Positions 36,480 to 50,366 of a DNA stretch of 64,000 nucleotides are shown in pieces. The notes beneath the pieces are model-generated. The model was not told the origin of the DNA, searched no databases, and worked only from the letters and a program-made list of their open reading frames with translations. Within the stretch, counting starts at the first letter, position 1. Each line of letters starts with the position of its first letter. The translations under genes were made by a program, and so were the position numbers. The DNA is from Rhabditoides inermis (taxonomy: Eukaryota; Nematoda; Chromadorea; Rhabditida; Rhabditidae): contig CAWZYM010000077.1 in assembly GCA_963966185.1 (NCBI GenBank), positions 216,001 through 280,000 on the forward strand. Direction: 5' to 3'.

Positions 36480-36760
36480 TTCTGAGAGGACGACGTCGAT
36501 CAAATTATTATCTCACCGTATTTTTTTTTCGGGACAATGTAAATGTGTGTTTACTCTCCTACCGTAATTCTAAGGGGACGATGTAGATCAAATTATTCCG
36601 CTACCGTAATTCTAAGAGGACGATATAGGTCAAATTATTCTCCTACCGTAATGCTAAAAGGACGATGTGATTCAAATCATTTTCTTACCGTAATTCTAAG
36701 GGGACGATGTAGATCAAATTATTATTCTACCGTGATTCTTGAGAGACGATGCAGCATCGT
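36480..36760. repeat. 42-bp minisatellite, locus 2 (about 6-7 copies)
   Basis: Units contain CTACCGTAATTCTAAGGGGA followed by CGATGTAGATCAAATTATT. They are the same type as the larger array at 47.0-47.8 kb but more diverged from each other. Confidence 0.85.
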
Positions 36761-37409
36761 GATAAAATGTTATACCGTAACCGCAATTTGCAAGCAGATA
36801 TAATTATTGATTATTCTTCAATCTTAACCTTTATTTATTTATTTATTTATTTATGCAATCAGGAAATATCTTCCGTAAATGAAATCAAGCTATTTTCTTG
36901 TTTGAACACTGCTAGTATGACTCATTTTTTCTAATATAGGTCAATTTGTTTTCCTTTACAGTCGGATTCTCTCTGAAACAACGCTCACGCCTTCTGATCG
37001 AACGGGATCGACTACCTTTTCCACAACACTCTCCGAATCTTCCTACCCGTGTATTACATACGAATGTTTCTAATCTAAAAATTGTCCCTATATTACAAGA
37101 AACACTAATATTTTGCATATTTTTGAGTTTCATTTCACAAAATTACATTATCAAACACGTTCGCGGTTCGCTGCGATGATACCGGCGCGCACCCGGTATT
37201 TGCCTATCTCTCACTTACACACAGAGCGATTGTCCAACGCGCGAGCGCGGACATGTTTGAAAACGAATCAGTGCTCAGCATCAATATTATTTTGCACGCT
37301 TGACTGCCTTTTGAGCGCCGCCCCGGTTGCTGACCCAACCTTATTTGGTCACCGAAGCGTCTCGCCTCATAAGCAGCCAAGTCCTTCCAATCAACTCTAC
37401 TACTCCAAT
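36761..37409. other. Intergenic upstream of the dynein-2 heavy chain
   Basis: Includes a (TTTA)n stretch at about 36832-36853. No gene is supportable. An open frame of about 170 codons here overlaps the proposed dynein start but shows no recognisable motif upstream of it. Confidence 0.4.
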
Positions 37410-38181
37410 ATGGAAGGCGAGTTCGGCAGTCTGTTCAGTCGGCGGGCCGAGAGACGACTCACCACACGCATTGTATTCAAGTACCTGCCATATTGCAGCG
37501 AAGGAAAAGGTGAGAAAAGCACAAGTGGTCTCATCCCAATGAGTTCAGTCATCCATCGCACTCTCGGAAAGCTCATAGCCAAGTCGAAAAGCGGGCGGTA
37601 TGTGCTGCCGAGACAGCTGCACGTGCGGTAAGGGAACAATCGATTATCGAGTGGGTATTGATTAGTGGTCGTCACGTGGCGGCGCCGCGTCAGAAGGCGA
37701 GTCCTGAGACGCAGAGGCGGATCATCCGAGCGGGCAGGGCAGAAGGGAGGGAGGGGGGAGAGAGGGCGGCACCCGCCACAGACGCCACTTTCCCCGCCTG
37801 GAAGGGACAGACACACGGTGAGCTCCCTCCACGGTGAGCTCCCTCCACTACACGTGTCATCCACGTGTATGGCAGGCATCCGCAGCCGTCTCTCACACAG
37901 ACCGTCGACACGTCTGTGGAGGGAGTTGAGGGGAGAGTGGGCACAGTGGGAGGGACAGGCAACACTCACATACAAGGACATGCGAGGGGATTCCATGTGA
38001 GAGGGAGCAGAGAGGGAGAGATAGAGGGGGGAGAGAGAGGAGGCGGAGAGAGAAGGGGAGAGAGAGAGGCCCTCCAGGCTGCACTACATGGGCGCTCCCC
38101 CTTGGAGGGGCGGACTGCGAGTGGGCACCGAGGAACTGCTGGATAGACTGCGCATCTCCACTCAGATCACCACAGAATGGC

Positions 38182-38217
<36 letters not shown>

Positions 38218-38444
38218 CTCTCTCGTTCTCTCTCTCCCTCCCTCTCTCTCTCTCTCTCCACCCTCCTCCTCTCTCCAGGTGGTCCCGCTTCCGTCCCTCT
38301 CTGCTTTTCGACGCGGAAGAGTTGTTTCGCTCGGAACACGGCAGATCCATCCACTTCTTCCAACAACAGCTCCTGAAATTCGTCAAGGAGGCGAAGCAAG
38401 TATTGAAATACGAGTGAGTGAATGGAGAAGGTAGAGACAGGAAA

Positions 38445-38500
<56 letters not shown>

Positions 38501-38642
38501 AGGTGGATAGAAGTTATTGTGATCAGCTGGCCTTTGTCGGTGGGTCGTCTTCTGCTGGATGAGAGTGCGTGTTGGGTTCAATCAGTAGCCGAGGGAGGAA
38601 GGATCGCCATATTCGACCAGGTAGCATCCACACAGGCCAGGT

Positions 38643-38687
<45 letters not shown>

Positions 38688-40454
38688 TTGCGCCTCTTAG
38701 ACTGCTGCACGATGTTCTACAGCAGAACTTCGATGCAATTCGACACTGCCTTGTCAGAGTGAGTCCGCTTGTGAGACTGGAAACAAGTAGAAAGTGAACA
38801 CTAGATGTTTCAATAGATGTTTAGTTTTGTTGTTCATTATCTGACTGACAATCCACCAACTTTATACACAATCTCTGAATCTCTGAATCCATAATTTCTG
38901 GACCTCTGAGTTCATTCACAAATCAATTCTTGCGAATTTCCAAATTTCCTTCTCATAAAAGTTTTTCATAGGAGAGCGAGAGTGTGAAGCTGATTGTGAC
39001 TCTGGAAAGCAATGATGACACAACTAGCTACTGGAGGACACTCGATAGTTTGTTCGAACTGGCAGTCAGTGAGTGGAGGGAGAGAGGGAGAGAGAAAGAG
39101 GGGGAGGGAAGGTGAGGGAGAGAAGGAGAGGGAGAAGGAGAGAGAGAAAGAGAGAGGGGGGGGAGATAAAATAAGTGCCTTCAGTCCCCCGAGTGGAGTG
39201 CAAGATCTACCCGCGCCTCTTCCCGCCTTCCTCTATCGACGTGACTTCGTGGCTTCGACTCGACATTCCCCCACCAGAACCTCTACCACAACCATTCAGG
39301 TAGAAGACACGTCTGTGATCACAATAAAAAAAACATACAAAACAAAACGACTACAGGGAATACGTTTCAGAGATCTGAACGAGGAGGTGGCAGCAGTCGA
39401 AGAAGAGATGAAAAGACTGCGGAAGGAGAGTGGAAACGTGGAGTTGTTCACTGCTCTCATGACGAAACTGCGAGGAATGAGGGAAAGGGGAAGGAGGATA
39501 CATGTGAAGGTGAGGGAGAGAGGGAGGGAGGGAGAGAGAGGGGGACTGGAGAGAGAGATCACATTTCATATATGCTTGGACAACACTCTCTATGATCACT
39601 CGCAAATCCGGGACGGTCTGCTGGCAAGAATAGAAGGAATGGAGAAGGAGGCAGTACAACTAGTACTAAAAAGACAAGCCGATGAGAATGAGAGGTGAGA
39701 GAGAAAGACAAGACGAGAAGGACGAGACGAGACGAGAGTGGTAGGATCCGGATATTAGAGAGGGCGCGCAGCGCCCTCTCTTTTGGCTTAGGATAGGGCT
39801 CGCGCTAGAATTTTCAAGAAGCGATATCCAAAAATCATGTTAGCAGGAATGCGAACTCATCCAATTTATGTTAGTTAGATTCGCACGGTTCCGTAGGCCA
39901 TATCACTAATTGATGGCATCTTTGTATCTTTTCTCCGAAAGAAATTATGAGCGATCTCGCGCACCCATGAGGTGAGAGGCCAGCGTGTGGGTGGGTGGGT
40001 GGGTGGGTGGGTGGGTGGATGTCGTGTCCGGTAACGCTGACTCTCTGCCGAAAGCGTACTCTCTCGGCGTTTTCTGCGCGTGTTCTCCAACTAGCACTTT
40101 GAGTGTAGTTCGCCTCGCCGCCGCCAGCGTCTAATTCGCGCCGGGTTTGCGTTGTTTTGGGTTCCCTCACTCTGGCTAGCTCTCTCTCCCGGCAGGCGGG
40201 CAGGGCACGCAGAGAAATTAACGACAGAGCTTGGGAATCAGAAACAGAAGAAATTTCTATGAAATTCAACAAAAGAACATATATTATCTGTTAAAAAGTA
40301 CTTGCGTAAAGATATTAAGTTTGTCTTGACCCAATTCAACAAAAGCGCATGCATAAAACGTTTACAAATACTAACACAAACCTGCGCATAACGGACAGTG
40401 GACACTAACAGATGAAATATAACAATACAAATGAATAACGTCATACGTCCATAT

Positions 40455-40506
<52 letters not shown>

Positions 40507-40706
40507 GGGAGAGAGGCGCAGGTTTGTGTTAGTATTTGTAAACGTTTTATGCATGCGCTTTTGTTGAATTGGGTCAAGACAAACTTAATATCTTTACGCA
40601 AGTACTTTTTAACAGATAATTCAGATTGCGCCAGTGGTTCGCCACCTCGTCATCCAAGCTCTTCGGGAAGGCCGTTCTCGAGCAGCTCAGCAACATCGGA
40701 GAGGTG

Positions 40707-40766
<60 letters not shown>

Positions 40767-42546
40767 CTCTCTCTTTCCTTCCGTGTTCGCTCTAAGAACC
40801 CTCATTTGCATATCCCTCTTCCCCTCGCAGGTCACCTCTGAACTGCCCAGTTTGTGTGCTGCCGTCAACGCGGCGTCTCCAGTGTACAATGCAGTCATGG
40901 AGTTCTGTGACCTTCCCGATTCTACCCTCAGACTATACTACGAGATATCCCGGCTAGGGAAGAAACTCAAACAACTCACCGACTTTGTCTGGCATCGCAT
41001 CGAGCTGGAAAAGGAGTGGATATCGAAGAATGTGAGACGACGAGACTCCGCCCTTTCTGACCCCGCCCCTTTCTAGGTGTCGGAGCAGTCGAACGCGTTG
41101 TTCTTCGAGGGAGAGATGCTGGAGCGGGAGTTGGAGGGGTGTCTGAAGCAGTACAGGAACGCCGGCACGTCATCCCATGTACAGAGGGTGGCTGTGAAGA
41201 CGTACGACATCCTGCTGAGGAGCAGACGGCTAGTCGTGGCGGATAAGGTAGGGAAAGAGGGAAAGGGAGATAGAAAGAGAGATATATAGAGAGGGGGGGA
41301 GAGAGAGAGAGAGAGATCATGTTTTGCAGTCTCTGGTGACGCAGCGTGTGCTGCTGGGTCTTCCCGAGATGGCGATAGACCTGGCTCGCCTCCAGCACCT
41401 CGCCGACTTCTTCTCTCGCCTCGCCCACTTCCACAAGACTGTACTCGACTTTGAACACGAAATCACTAATTGTGCGTATCTTCTAATTATCGTCTGAACT
41501 AGTTTGAGGTTTCTTTAAAGAAATCTCGTTCAGCGCATGTGTTGGATTTGGATAACGTGGCAATATCGGCGCGAACTGACAAGCTCACCGGACAGCTGAC
41601 AGAGTGAGTCCTTCCTATCCTCTTTCTCCTTCTACTCCTTCTCCTCCAGGCTATCCCGGGAGTCGGATCAGATGGACCAGGAGTCGTCGTTCCATCTGCG
41701 CAGCGTCGTCTTCTCTTCGATCGAGCCTCTCCTCGCTCGCTTCTCCTCCCTTCTACCCATTCTACACGCACTCTCAAATCAGGGAATGAAGGTCAGATCA
41801 AACATGTGCTATGTACTACGCTTGAAAAAATTCTGTTGTTATGATGCATTGAAATTGAAGGAACGCCACTGGGAAGCTGTTCTTTCCGATGTTGACGCTG
41901 GTGCTGATGACATCAAGGGAAACCCGCTCGTCAAGGTGGGCGGAGTCAGAAGGGGCGGAGCTTAGTGGCATATCACAGGACCTCCTATCTCTGAATATCA
42001 CCGAGAAGGCATCGACGTTCACAGCTATCTCCTCACAAGCTGAGAAGGAGATGCAATTGGAACAGACGGTGGAAAAGATGAAACGACAGTGGGACGCGGC
42101 CACATTTCAAGTGAGCGGGGTGAAAGGGGCGGTGCCTATTATATGTCATTGCAGCCGGCCGATCAAGACGGATTCGTCTTGTCCACTGATCTCATCGGAC
42201 AGATTACTGCCCACATCGCGAGGAGCCAGGTGAGTGACGTCATAGAACATCTTATGACGTCATAGATTCTAGATGATTCTGGCGTCGCCATATGCAGTGA
42301 CAATCATGCAAATGCTGAAAGAGTGGCTGGATACACTCATGCAACTCGACACTTTTGTGCAATTGTACAAACAGGTAGGTTTGCTTCTCTCTCTTTACCT
42401 CTCTCTCTACATCTTCAGTGTGACCATCGTTGGCGCTACGTGGAAGGAGTCTTTTCTACGGAGGACATTGCCTATCAGATGCCTGGGGAATTCAGGCTAT
42501 TCAAGCAGATCCATGCCACTTGGCACAAGCTCAACAACTCTATCGT

Positions 42547-42592
<46 letters not shown>

Positions 42593-43528
42593 GAAGAGGG
42601 GGGAGGGAGGAAGGGAGGTGTGTTCAGACGGACGACGCTCCAGTGCTGGGTCAGATGAGTGTTGTGACTGAGCTGAATGCGATCCTCACACAATTGTTAG
42701 CCGATTTCCGACAGATGGAATCCGGATTCAATGCCTATCTGCAGAAGAAGAGGACAACTTTTCCCAGGTTCACCTCCAACTTATTCAAATGATTGTTTCT
42801 TTGTTTCAGATTCCATCTGTTGTGTGATTCTCTGATGCTCGATCTCCTCTCACAGTCTCGCAACCCACTTGCGGTCATTCCATTCCTACCTCGACTCTTC
42901 GCCGGAATTGCCTCATTCGAAATCAACAATAGAGGAGAAGTGGGCGGAGACTGAATGGGCGAGGCAAAGTTTCGATTTCAGATAACGTCGATCAGTGGAC
43001 AGACGCGAGAAGAGGTTCTCGTGCTGGGAAAGAGTGTCAACATCAACCTTTCCAAGGTACGGACAAGTTAGAAGCAATACACATACAGTGACGAGTGTGT
43101 AGAAGAAACTCCAGCTCGAACGATAAACACTTGAACCGAGAACGTTGTGATCATCGTATTTCAGCGTCACGTGGAGAAGTGGTTGTGTGACATCGATCGG
43201 GAGATGAAGACGAGCATCCGAGCGGCCATCAAGACAATGATAGAGACACACAAGTGGGACCTCACTCGAGTAGAACACGTCATCAAGGTATACTTTCGAG
43301 AAAATAAAGGCCACATCCAACTTTTAAAAGCATTAGAACCTCAGAAAGAATTCAGTTTTGTTGTATCATATACTACTTTTTGATTAATATTAATAATGAA
43401 ATCGCTTATCTATCGGGTTGCAGAGCGAGGTACCGAGTCAAGTGATCGAAGTCTACTACTCACTCGCAATCACTCATCACATTGAGAAGAGCATTCGACA
43501 GAATACACATAGGGTGAGAGGAGAAAGG

Positions 43529-43572
<44 letters not shown>

Positions 43573-44910
43573 AAGGGGAGGTGAGAGAGAGAAAATGCCT
43601 TCAGAACCTGTGCGACTCTCTGGAATCTCTTCTCACTGCCTGCCATACTACGATCTCTCGATCGCGCACTCGCATCCCGAAGCTCGAGCGAATCGCCGCA
43701 TTCTTCCTAAACAGTAAGTCGTGTCATATCACTAATCAATATATGACGTAATCAGAACTGGACCTCGCCGAGCGTCTGGAGAAGGACAAGGTGACGACGC
43801 TGGAAGACGTGCGATGGACGCGCGAGGTGAGTCTCCGCCCCCCGTGACCACGCCCCCCGTTGCAGACTCGGTACTACTGGCACAACGAGCACGTGTGGGT
43901 GCGGTGTGCGGGCTGTTCCGTGCGGTACGAGTATGAGATGGCTGGATTCTCTCCTTCCCCCCTACAAGGAGACACACTCCACTCACTCACTATGTCCTGT
44001 ATGCTCTGGATGCGGGAGGCACTCTCACCGCTCATAGCTATCAGGGTCCGTGTGTTCACAGTTATATTGATAATCAAGTGAACTTGATAATAACATTTAT
44101 GTCTTTGACATTTCAGGGCAAGGAAACTGCGACTGCTCTCGTGGCACAAGTAGCACGCAAACTCGGCAGACAACTGATCGTCATTCAAGCAAGAGAGACG
44201 AGTGATTTCGAGAATGGTACGTCACTGTAATTCAGTACTTTCTATAACGTGATTGCAGACGTGGCGCCTGCTCTGAAGGTGTGCCTTCTGATGGGTGGTG
44301 TGGTATGGGTGGAAGAGGCATATCGACTTCCACGAGCCTGCCTCATTCAACTCGCCAGTGTACTAATCGATGTTAGAAAGAACTGCAGAGGAGGTAGCTG
44401 AATGCCTCTATTCATTCCTTTAATTCCACTTCAGCTTCTTCTCGCTACACCTTGTGTGGCTCGGATCTCACTGTGAACACCGCAGCGAGTGTGCTACTTC
44501 ACTGGAAGGAGGGGTGAGTCCCCCCGCCCCTGCTGACCCCGCCCCTTCCAGCCTGCCGTCTCCGCTGCCCGCGCAGTGTCCGCTTATTTGCTTCTCTGAT
44601 ATCTCGGATATTCGTGTGTTCTCTCGTCTTCTGCATGTCTATGATGTGAAGGACCACAGTGCCTATGCCTCCAGGATATTCCATACCGTATCCGTATTCG
44701 CCAGTCTCTTCCTGGAAGAAGACGTCGACGTCTGGAAGTAGGTCAACCCTAGAACGCTAGAACGTTATCGACGTCTAGACTGTCCCTCGACATTGTTAAC
44801 CTGGCTTGCGGGAAGATTGCGAAATACGGAGAGTCGTCTCACAGCGAGAATGCCATAATAGACACGGCTATATGGAAGACGCTGTCACCCATGGTCGCTA
44901 GTCCGGTACG

Positions 44911-44959
<49 letters not shown>

Positions 44960-46244
44960 ACCCACCTCTCACAGACCCACTCAACCCTCCGTGCCCTGTG
45001 TTCTCACCGTCTTCCTCCGGTGGCCCCGGCTGCTCTATCTACTTGGATTCTTGCCAGAGGAATGGACGCCAACGGATACATAATGAACAAGGCTATCCAG
45101 GTGGGAATGTGGTTTCATATCATTCCCAAATAGAGAACGTATTGGCAAATTGGCATGAAAGCAAAGGAAACCCTAAAGCGCTACACGTCAAGAATGGTAC
45201 TCTAATGGTCCGGGAATGATTATCGATCAAGTATCGTCTTCCCGCCACTAACCTCGTCAGCCTACCTGTCTTTCCCCGGCGTTAGCCTATGTATCTCGCA
45301 TTTTAGTCACTACTGTATGCTTCATATCATCATGATTGGGTTGTCATATTCAAATATAACGATTCCGGATAAACGAATGATTGATTTGATTAATTGAGAG
45401 AACGTAACATCTGTGATGAGAAAGTGATGGTGAATTAGTTAGTGTCTTCGGACAAACTCATGCGAAACGGAGCACTGATCAGAGATAATGGATAATTGTT
45501 TAATATATTCTAGCTGCTCGACGCTCTTCACAGCCATGAACTGGTGGGGGTGTGCGGGCCTTCCCTCTCCGGGAAGACACTGGTGATAGAGGCGGCGGCA
45601 GCCACACTGGAACACGCACAGGGAGTGAGGAGGATGGTCGAGCCGGACAGAGACACGCTGGCAAGGAGGATTGCACAGGTGGAGAGGGAGAGGGGGGAGA
45701 GGGAGAGAGGGAGGGGAGAGAGAGATGCAGGCGGATTCGGTGCGCGACGAGTGGCTGGTGATCGATGGAGACGTGGACGCAGAGACAGCCGGCCTGCTAC
45801 GACAGATCAGTAGACCTCACTTGGTAAACCCTTCTCCCTTCACTTCCTCCAGTTCACTCTCCAGCGAGTCTCTTTGCGACATTTCTCCCTCCAAATGGCG
45901 CTCTAAGCTAATTCAGCGACACTTCTTCTGTTTTTGAGCATGCGACACTTCCATTTTTAATAAGTGAAGTAAAACTGATATGACGTTACAATCTCTTACA
46001 TTCAGGTGTCGTTCTTCTCCTCGGACCAGATGCTGCCGCCTTTCGCTGGTCGAGTCCTTCTGGAGTGCGCTCGTCCCTCGTCCACCCTCGCTGATCTACC
46101 CATACACTGGGTGCGAGTGGGAGAGGGAGCAGACGGCGAGACACCCTCACTACCACTCACTCTACTCACCCACGCACACAACCTGTTCAACGCATTTCGG
46201 ATACCGGCGAGACAAGGTGAGAATGAGAGAGAGAGAGAGAGAGA

Positions 46245-46329
<85 letters not shown>

Positions 46330-46493
46330 TTCAGGCTTGCTTCTTCTGGACAAGATCTTCTCTCACTTCGAGTTTATCTCGGATGAGCATCTTCACCATA
46401 CTGCCCTTTTCATTGTCATTCAGGCATTCACTGGATTCAGCGAACTCAAACAACAGTTCCATCTGCTGGTAAAAAAACTTCCCCCATCCCTCC

Positions 46494-46535
<42 letters not shown>

Positions 46536-49500
46536 ATCTAACATTCTCACCCTTCAGAAGGCCCGGTGTCTGTACAAGCGCATGTTCGACGCGTTTCCGA
46601 CCCGTCGCAATTGGATCGAGCTGCGAGAGTCGTCTGTGAGTGTCGGTTCGCGAGTGTGATGGTCCCTATCGTCTGCAGGACCTGTCAGTCCGTCGCGAGT
46701 GGCTGTCGCACGCGTGTCATCTGTCGATGCGATGCGGGCTCATAGCAACATTGGTGGGAGAGGATTCGGACATGGAGGGGTGCTACCAGGCAGTGCACAG
46801 GACACTCCGGGAACAGGGGTGGGAGATCTCTTTCACTCTCTCTCTCTTTTCTATTTCTCTTAATCCCTTCCAGATGGACAGTCACCATTCTGCATGTCAC
46901 TCCGCGCACCCACCCGGACGAACTGCGACACGCAATGACGACGTGCAAGATTCTGTTGTAAGTTGACCGTCATTTTCTATCCGTGGAATGCAGGAGAATA
47001 GGCCGTTCAATTTAGTTTCCTCATTTTCAAATTATTCTCCTACTGTAATTATAAGGGACGATGTAGATCAAATTATTCTCCTACCGTAATTCTAAGGGGA
47101 CGATGTAGATCAAATTATTCTCATACCGTTATTCTAAGGGGACGATGTAGGTCAAATTATTCTCCTACCGTAATTCTAAGGGAACGATGTAGATCGAATT
47201 ATTCTCCTACCGTAATTATAAGGGGACGATGTAGATCAAATTATTCTCCTACCGTAATTCTAAGGGGACGATGTAGGTCAAATAATTCTCCTACCGTACT
47301 TCTAAGGGGACGATGTAGATCAAATTATTCTTCTACCGTAATTCTAAGGGGACGATGTAGATCAAATTATTCTCCTACCGTAATTCTAAGGGGACGATGT
47401 AGGATGTAGGTCAAATTATTCTCCTACCGTAATTCTAAGGGGACGATGTAGATCGAATTATTCTCCTACCGTAATTCTAAGGGAACGATGTAGATCAAAT
47501 TATTCTCCTACCGTAATTCTAAGGGGACCATGTAGATCAAATTATTCTCCTACCGTAATTATAAGGGGACGATGTAGATCAAATTATTCTCCTACCGTAA
47601 TTCTAAGGGAACGATGTAGATCGAATTATTCTCCTACCGTATTTCTAAGGGGACGGTGTAGATCAAATTATTCTCCTACCGTAATTATAAGGAAACGATG
47701 TAGATCAAATTATTCTCCTACCGTAATTCCAAGGAGACGATGTAGGTGAAATATTTCTCCTACCTTAATTCTAAGAGGACGATGCAGGTCGAATTGTTGT
47801 AGTGGCGACGGCACGGGCGAGGCGGGTGGGGATCTGCATTTGGGCGGGCGAGGAGCCCTGCTTCTCAGAGGGGACACAGGCCCTCCACTCTGGGCACTCC
47901 TACGACAAATGTGCCACGAAGAGGAACACCTGGTGGAGAACAAAAATCGTTTCCCGTGATACACTGTTTCAGTCGATTCTCGTTGGTGTGCGCTCGGTGT
48001 CGGATCTTCCAGAAAGAATGCGACGTCACACCCTCCCTCTGCATACTGACAACGCTATCAAGACAGAAGCGGTGAGAATAAATAAACTCATATGTCATAA
48101 AATCATCATAGAGTTTGATGTTTGATTTTCAGCCGACGTACTCAATGGAGAAAGTTTACACCGACTTCATCGAATCCTCTGGCAACTCTTCCGTGCTTAT
48201 GAAACAACTCTACGATCTCACTCCCCAGGCAGAGTGAGTGCATTTTGGGGATGTTTTGATCAACTTACAGAATGTCAGCGCTCACGCAGACTAATCACAT
48301 GCTTTTAGTATCCGCCGTCTGTTGATTCGTTTGGCCTCGGAGCGTGCTATTCCCCTGTCAGTGGAGGAGACAGACGAGGAGCTGCCACTACACAGAGTAG
48401 GCACAGAAGTGGAACTCAGAGCTGCAGTCAAGTCATATGCCAAGTGAGGGCAGCCGAACAAAACAAGGGAACACAGAGTATGGTCTGCAGGAAAGTGGCA
48501 GCTCTCTCGCTCAACCCCCTACATCCCGTTCACTCTCTTCTCGTCACCTCATCTATGGCACGACGTCTGGCACTTCTACAGACGGCCATCGATCAGGGAG
48601 CGAATGTCATCTTGGAGAGTGAGTGGATAGTCCTGTCTCTCACTCTATCTGCCCTCAGGCGATTCGGGCTGCGCGCGACGTCAGATGGTGCATTTGTGCT
48701 GCTCACTCATAGAGGTCACATGCGAAGAGTACAAGGAGAACGCTTGTTGGGATACGCTCATTGAGAAGGTGTGAACCATTCGTCGTCATCTGACGTCATT
48801 TGCATTCAGGCGCTGCGCACTTGTCTCCTGGAAGGCCAGCGTGTCTGTCTGCTCCTCTGTTCCTTCTCCTCCTCCATTCTCGATGACCTGGTGATTCTAT
48901 GTGTGCGTCGCGGTCTGCCAACCCGATTCCTCTCCCAGCAACTCCTATCGGAGTTCAGCGAAAAACACACGCTCGAAGGTAAGACTGTAATACTAATTCC
49001 GCGAGGAATCTCGCTCCTATTGTTTCGAATAGTCTGACCAGACACTTGCAGGTGCTGGAATCTGGGAGAAGATATCAGCTCGTCTGTCCGAATCTCTGTC
49101 GTTCTGCTTGCTCTCTCCAACCACACACTCTCTCCCACCCTCACTTCTATGTTCTATCCATCTACTCATACGACCATTGGATGCGGAGGACAGGAGACAG
49201 TGCGCACATCTCCTGCTCAAGGTGTTACTCTCTCTCTCTCTCTCTCTCTCTCTCCCCTCTCTTTCTTCCCCCCCTCTCTCTCTCTCTCTCTCTTTACCTC
49301 TTCCTATGTTTTTCTTCAGAAAAGTGAGGAGTTCCCGGGGAAACAGCTTCCGTCGATCACCCGTCGCCTCTGTCTGGCCAGGGACATCGTTGAGAAGAAG
49401 GGTCTGCCAGTCCAGGGTCGATTCATAGAGTTCATCCACACATACGTGCACCTTGTAAAGAAGAAGAGGGAGAAGGTCGAGGCTATCATCACACGGTGAG

Positions 49501-50327
49501 AACCTAACAAAATCTTGAAGAAGGCAGCGTCAATGTTTCGCATTTAGGTACGAAAAGGGAATGGAGAAGCTGCGAAAAGCGGAGGAGCAGATGGGATTCC
49601 TACAGGGGGAGCTACTCAGACTACAGCCGGAACTTGTGAGGACAAGTATAGAGACAAGGTGGGAGAGAGAGGGCGACAGGTGGAGAGAGAGACAGACAGA
49701 AACAAAAGAGAGAGAGAGGGAGGGAGAGAGAGAGACTCTTTCAGTATGTTAATGTCGTCCATCGAGCGGGAAACGATCGAGGTAGAGAATGCGAGGGAAG
49801 TGGTGGCAGCGAACGAACACAAGGCAAACGAAGCGGCCACAAAAGCACAGGCTATCAAGGTGCGTCTCTCTCTCTCTCTCTCTTCTCTCTCTATCTCTCT
49901 CTATCTCTCTATCTTTCTATCTTTCTATCTCTCTTCTCTCTCTCTCTCTTCTCTCTTCCTCTCTATCTCTTATCCTTCCCTTGCAGGCCGAGTGTGAGCT
50001 GGAGGTGGCCAACGCGATTCCCGCGTTGGAAGCAGCGATCGATAGTCTGGAGACCATGAAACAGAGCGACGTCTCCTCACTCAAGACCATGCGGTTTCCA
50101 CCATACGGGGTACGTCCTTTCCATCTTCTTCCGATGACGTCACCTCTGACGTGGCCAGGTTCGTCTGTGCATGGAGGCGGTGTGCATTCTTCTGGGCGAG
50201 CTGCCGGCACGGGTTCCGGATCAGAACGGAGTGATCACACTCGACTACTGGGTGACCGGACAGAAGCTGCTCTCCGATCTACACTTCCTCACACGCATAC
50301 GCACTTTTCCCAGAGACAAGGTAGACG

Positions 50328-50366
<39 letters not shown>

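Noticed and set aside
37400..37996. 198-codon minus-strand frame overlapping the dynein-2 5' region
   Set aside because: Low-complexity Arg/Ser/Pro content opposite plus-strand exons, with no motif; judged a shadow.
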